From the NCBI GenBank assembly GCA_021787435.1, contig JAJYLY010000006.1, forward strand, positions 110,720 through 174,719: DNA of 64,000 bases, written 5' to 3'. The notes beneath the pieces were generated by a model. The model saw nothing but the letters and a program-made list of their open reading frames with translations. It was not told where the DNA came from and did no database searches. This DNA is from Pseudomonadota bacterium. GTDB lineage: Bacteria > Pseudomonadota > Gammaproteobacteria > Burkholderiales > Gallionellaceae. Both the position numbers and the translations under genes were made by a program. Shown piece by piece: positions 62,684 through 64,000 of the stretch (its first letter is position 1; every line of letters begins with the position of its first letter).

Positions 62684-63865
62684 ATGTTTATGGGTCGTCG
62701 TAATGTTCTGCTTCTGGCATTCAGTCAGGCACTGATGCTGTCAGCCATCGTGATGTCGATGGCGCTCGGTGCGATTCTCGGCAGCAATCTTGCACCAGAC
62801 AAGGGTTACGCTACGCTGCCGATAGCAGTGATGGTGATCGGTACGGCAATTGCGTCTATCCCTGCTGCTTTACTCATGCGCCGCTTTGGTCGACGCGCAG
62901 GCTTCCTGACTGGAGCAACGCTTGGATTGGCAGGCAGCCTGTTGTGCGCCTTAGGGCTTTTGCAGCAATCGTTCGCGCTGTTCATCGCAGGACACCTGCT
63001 CTTGGGCAGTTATCAAGGCTTTGCCAACTACTACCGCTTCGCCGCTGTGGAGGCTACCGATGCAGGCCATGCAAGTCGGGCGATTGCTTGGGTTATCGCA
63101 GGGGGTGTGGTCGCCGCGTTCCTTGGGCCACAACTGGGTCAGTGGGGCAGAAACTGGATGGCAGGCAGTCTGTTCGTTGGCTCCTACCTCGCACAAGGTG
63201 TGCTCAGTCTGACCGCACTTGCAATTCTTACTCAGGTTAAGCTTAAGCCTGTCGCAGTGGTCGATTCCGATTCCCCGCGTTCTTTGCGGGAGATACTTGC
63301 ACAACCCGTTTTGCAGACTGCCATTATGGGAGCCGCAATCGGGTATGCCGTGATGATCATGGTGATGACGGCTACACCGCTGGCAATACTGGGTTGCGGC
63401 TTATCAGGGGCCAGTGTCACACCGGTCATCCAGTGGCATGTCGTTGGAATGTTCGCGCCTTCTTTCTTTACCGGTTCGTTGATCAAGCGTTTCGGTGCGC
63501 CGCGCATCATGCAGATTGGTTTTGCTCTTCTGCTGGGCCATGTCGCTATTACCCTGTTAGGATTCGAGTTCCTTAATTTTCTGTCGGCGCTGTTCCTACT
63601 GGGTGTAGGATGGAATTTTGCTTTTATAGGTGGCACAACATTGCTCACGCAAACGTATCGCCCATCTGAACAACTGAAAGTCCAAATGATCAACGAGTTT
63701 ACAGTTTTCGGCCTGGTTGCCGTGGCGACACTCTCTGCAGGATGGCTCTATGATCGTTTTGGCTGGATTACGCTGAATCTGACAGTAGTGCCTTTTCTTG
63801 TCTTTGCTTTACTGTCCACGTCAAGCATCGGGTGGCGACTGCGACTGCAAAAGAAACCAGCATGA
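62684..63865 (+). CDS. MFS transporter
   Basis: 393 residues with 12 membrane segments. The loop between helices 2 and 3 (LLMRRFGRRAGFLTG) and the symmetrical GSLIKRFGAPRIMQIG and GWLYDRFGW confirm the major facilitator fold. The substrate is unknown. AGGAA precedes the ATG at 62684. The last 209 bp of the gene lie partly within a tandem duplication whose second copy starts 9 bp after the stop. Confidence 0.82.
   Translation: MFMGRRNVLLLAFSQALMLSAIVMSMALGAILGSNLAPDKGYATLPIAVMVIGTAIASIPAALLMRRFGRRAGFLTGATLGLAGSLLCALGLLQQSFALFIAGHLLLGSYQGFANYYRFAAVEATDAGHASRAIAWVIAGGVVAAFLGPQLGQWGRNWMAGSLFVGSYLAQGVLSLTALAILTQVKLKPVAVVDSDSPRSLREILAQPVLQTAIMGAAIGYAVMIMVMTATPLAILGCGLSGASVTPVIQWHVVGMFAPSFFTGSLIKRFGAPRIMQIGFALLLGHVAITLLGFEFLNFLSALFLLGVGWNFAFIGGTTLLTQTYRPSEQLKVQMINEFTVFGLVAVATLSAGWLYDRFGWITLNLTVVPFLVFALLSTSSIGWRLRLQKKPA
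63657..63783 (+). repeat. Direct repeat copy 1 (inside the MFS gene)
   Basis: These 127 bp are identical to 63874-64000, base by base as read. Copy 1 encodes the part of the transporter from the YRPSEQLKV region to GWITLNL. The period is 217 bp. No inverted ends or target duplications point to a transposon, so it looks like a simple tandem duplication. Confidence 0.95.
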
Positions 63866-63873
63866 ATGTGCCA

Positions 63874-64000
63874 ATCGCCCATCTGAACAACTGAAAGTCC
63901 AAATGATCAACGAGTTTACAGTTTTCGGCCTGGTTGCCGTGGCGACACTCTCTGCAGGATGGCTCTATGATCGTTTTGGCTGGATTACGCTGAATCTGAC
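63874..64000 (+). repeat. Direct repeat copy 2 (runs off right edge)
   Basis: An exact copy of 63657-63783, starting 9 bp after the MFS stop codon at 63865 and continuing to the window edge, so its true length is unknown. It carries the same coding text without a start codon in place, so it is a duplicated gene tail (non-functional) or an assembly artefact. Confidence 0.95.

Overview
The window reads as one chromosomal stretch of a betaproteobacterium, most likely Nitrosomonadales and possibly close to the Gallionellaceae or Sulfuricellaceae. This rests on conserved gene orders: sigma factor/DUF3619/DUF3106 divergent from ilvB-ilvH-ilvC-psd-pssA-leuA; tRNA-Pro-PP0621-pilS-pilR-ampD; rplM-rpsI-argC-DUF6776-bactofilin-erpA; and rimP-nusA-infB-rbfA-truB-rpsO-pnp. 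No rRNA operon, CRISPR array, prophage or plasmid function was seen. The taxonomic placement is inference from gene order and protein resemblance; no search was run.

Layout. 1-223: start of a membrane methyltransferase-like gene running off the left edge. 420-13263: an aryl-polyene (xanthomonadin-type) pigment cluster. A chorismatase that should supply a hydroxybenzoate starter, an acyltransferase and a glycosyltransferase lie on the plus strand. A long, translationally coupled minus-strand operon carries the ACP, a COG4648 membrane protein, a ligase-dehydratase fusion, an acyltransferase, a LolA-like carrier, an MMPL exporter, a polysaccharide deacetylase, a PAP2 protein, a ketosynthase, a chain-length factor and a dehydratase. 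13497-15075: small hypothetical, DUF3106, DUF3619 and ECF sigma factor. 15229-22878: branched-chain amino-acid and phospholipid genes. 22980-27778: ispB, tRNA-Pro, pilSR and ampD. 27829-32185: transporters, a TPR/ATP-grasp protein and small unknowns. 32205-34442: fnr and hemN, divergent, with an FNR box between them.

34653-40527 is the most original part. A four-gene, tightly packed operon encodes a TackOD1 zinc-ribbon protein with a degenerate GGDEF-like tail, a processive GT2 polysaccharide synthase, a TolC-like outer-membrane protein fused to a glycoside-hydrolase-like TIM barrel, and an HlyD/Alg44-like periplasmic adaptor. I interpret it as a c-di-GMP-era exopolysaccharide synthesis and export machine of a type I cannot match to Bcs, Pel, Pga or Alg. 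It is followed by a frameshifted cheD remnant.

41332-55624 is housekeeping: ribosomal proteins, argC, bactofilin, erpA, nadE, and the rimP to pnp transcription/translation block. It is interrupted only by a group II intron remnant sitting exactly behind the erpA terminator. After pnp lies a decayed IS5-type transposase piece. 56073-63865 is a reactive-sulfur-like accessory region: an ArsR-rhodanese repressor divergent from DsrE, a persulfide-dioxygenase-like MBL protein, an MFS transporter with an extra C-terminal domain and an SQR-like flavoprotein, then a glutamine amidotransferase, a methyltransferase, a SHOCT protein and another MFS transporter. The window ends inside a tandem duplication (period 217 bp) of the tail of that last gene.
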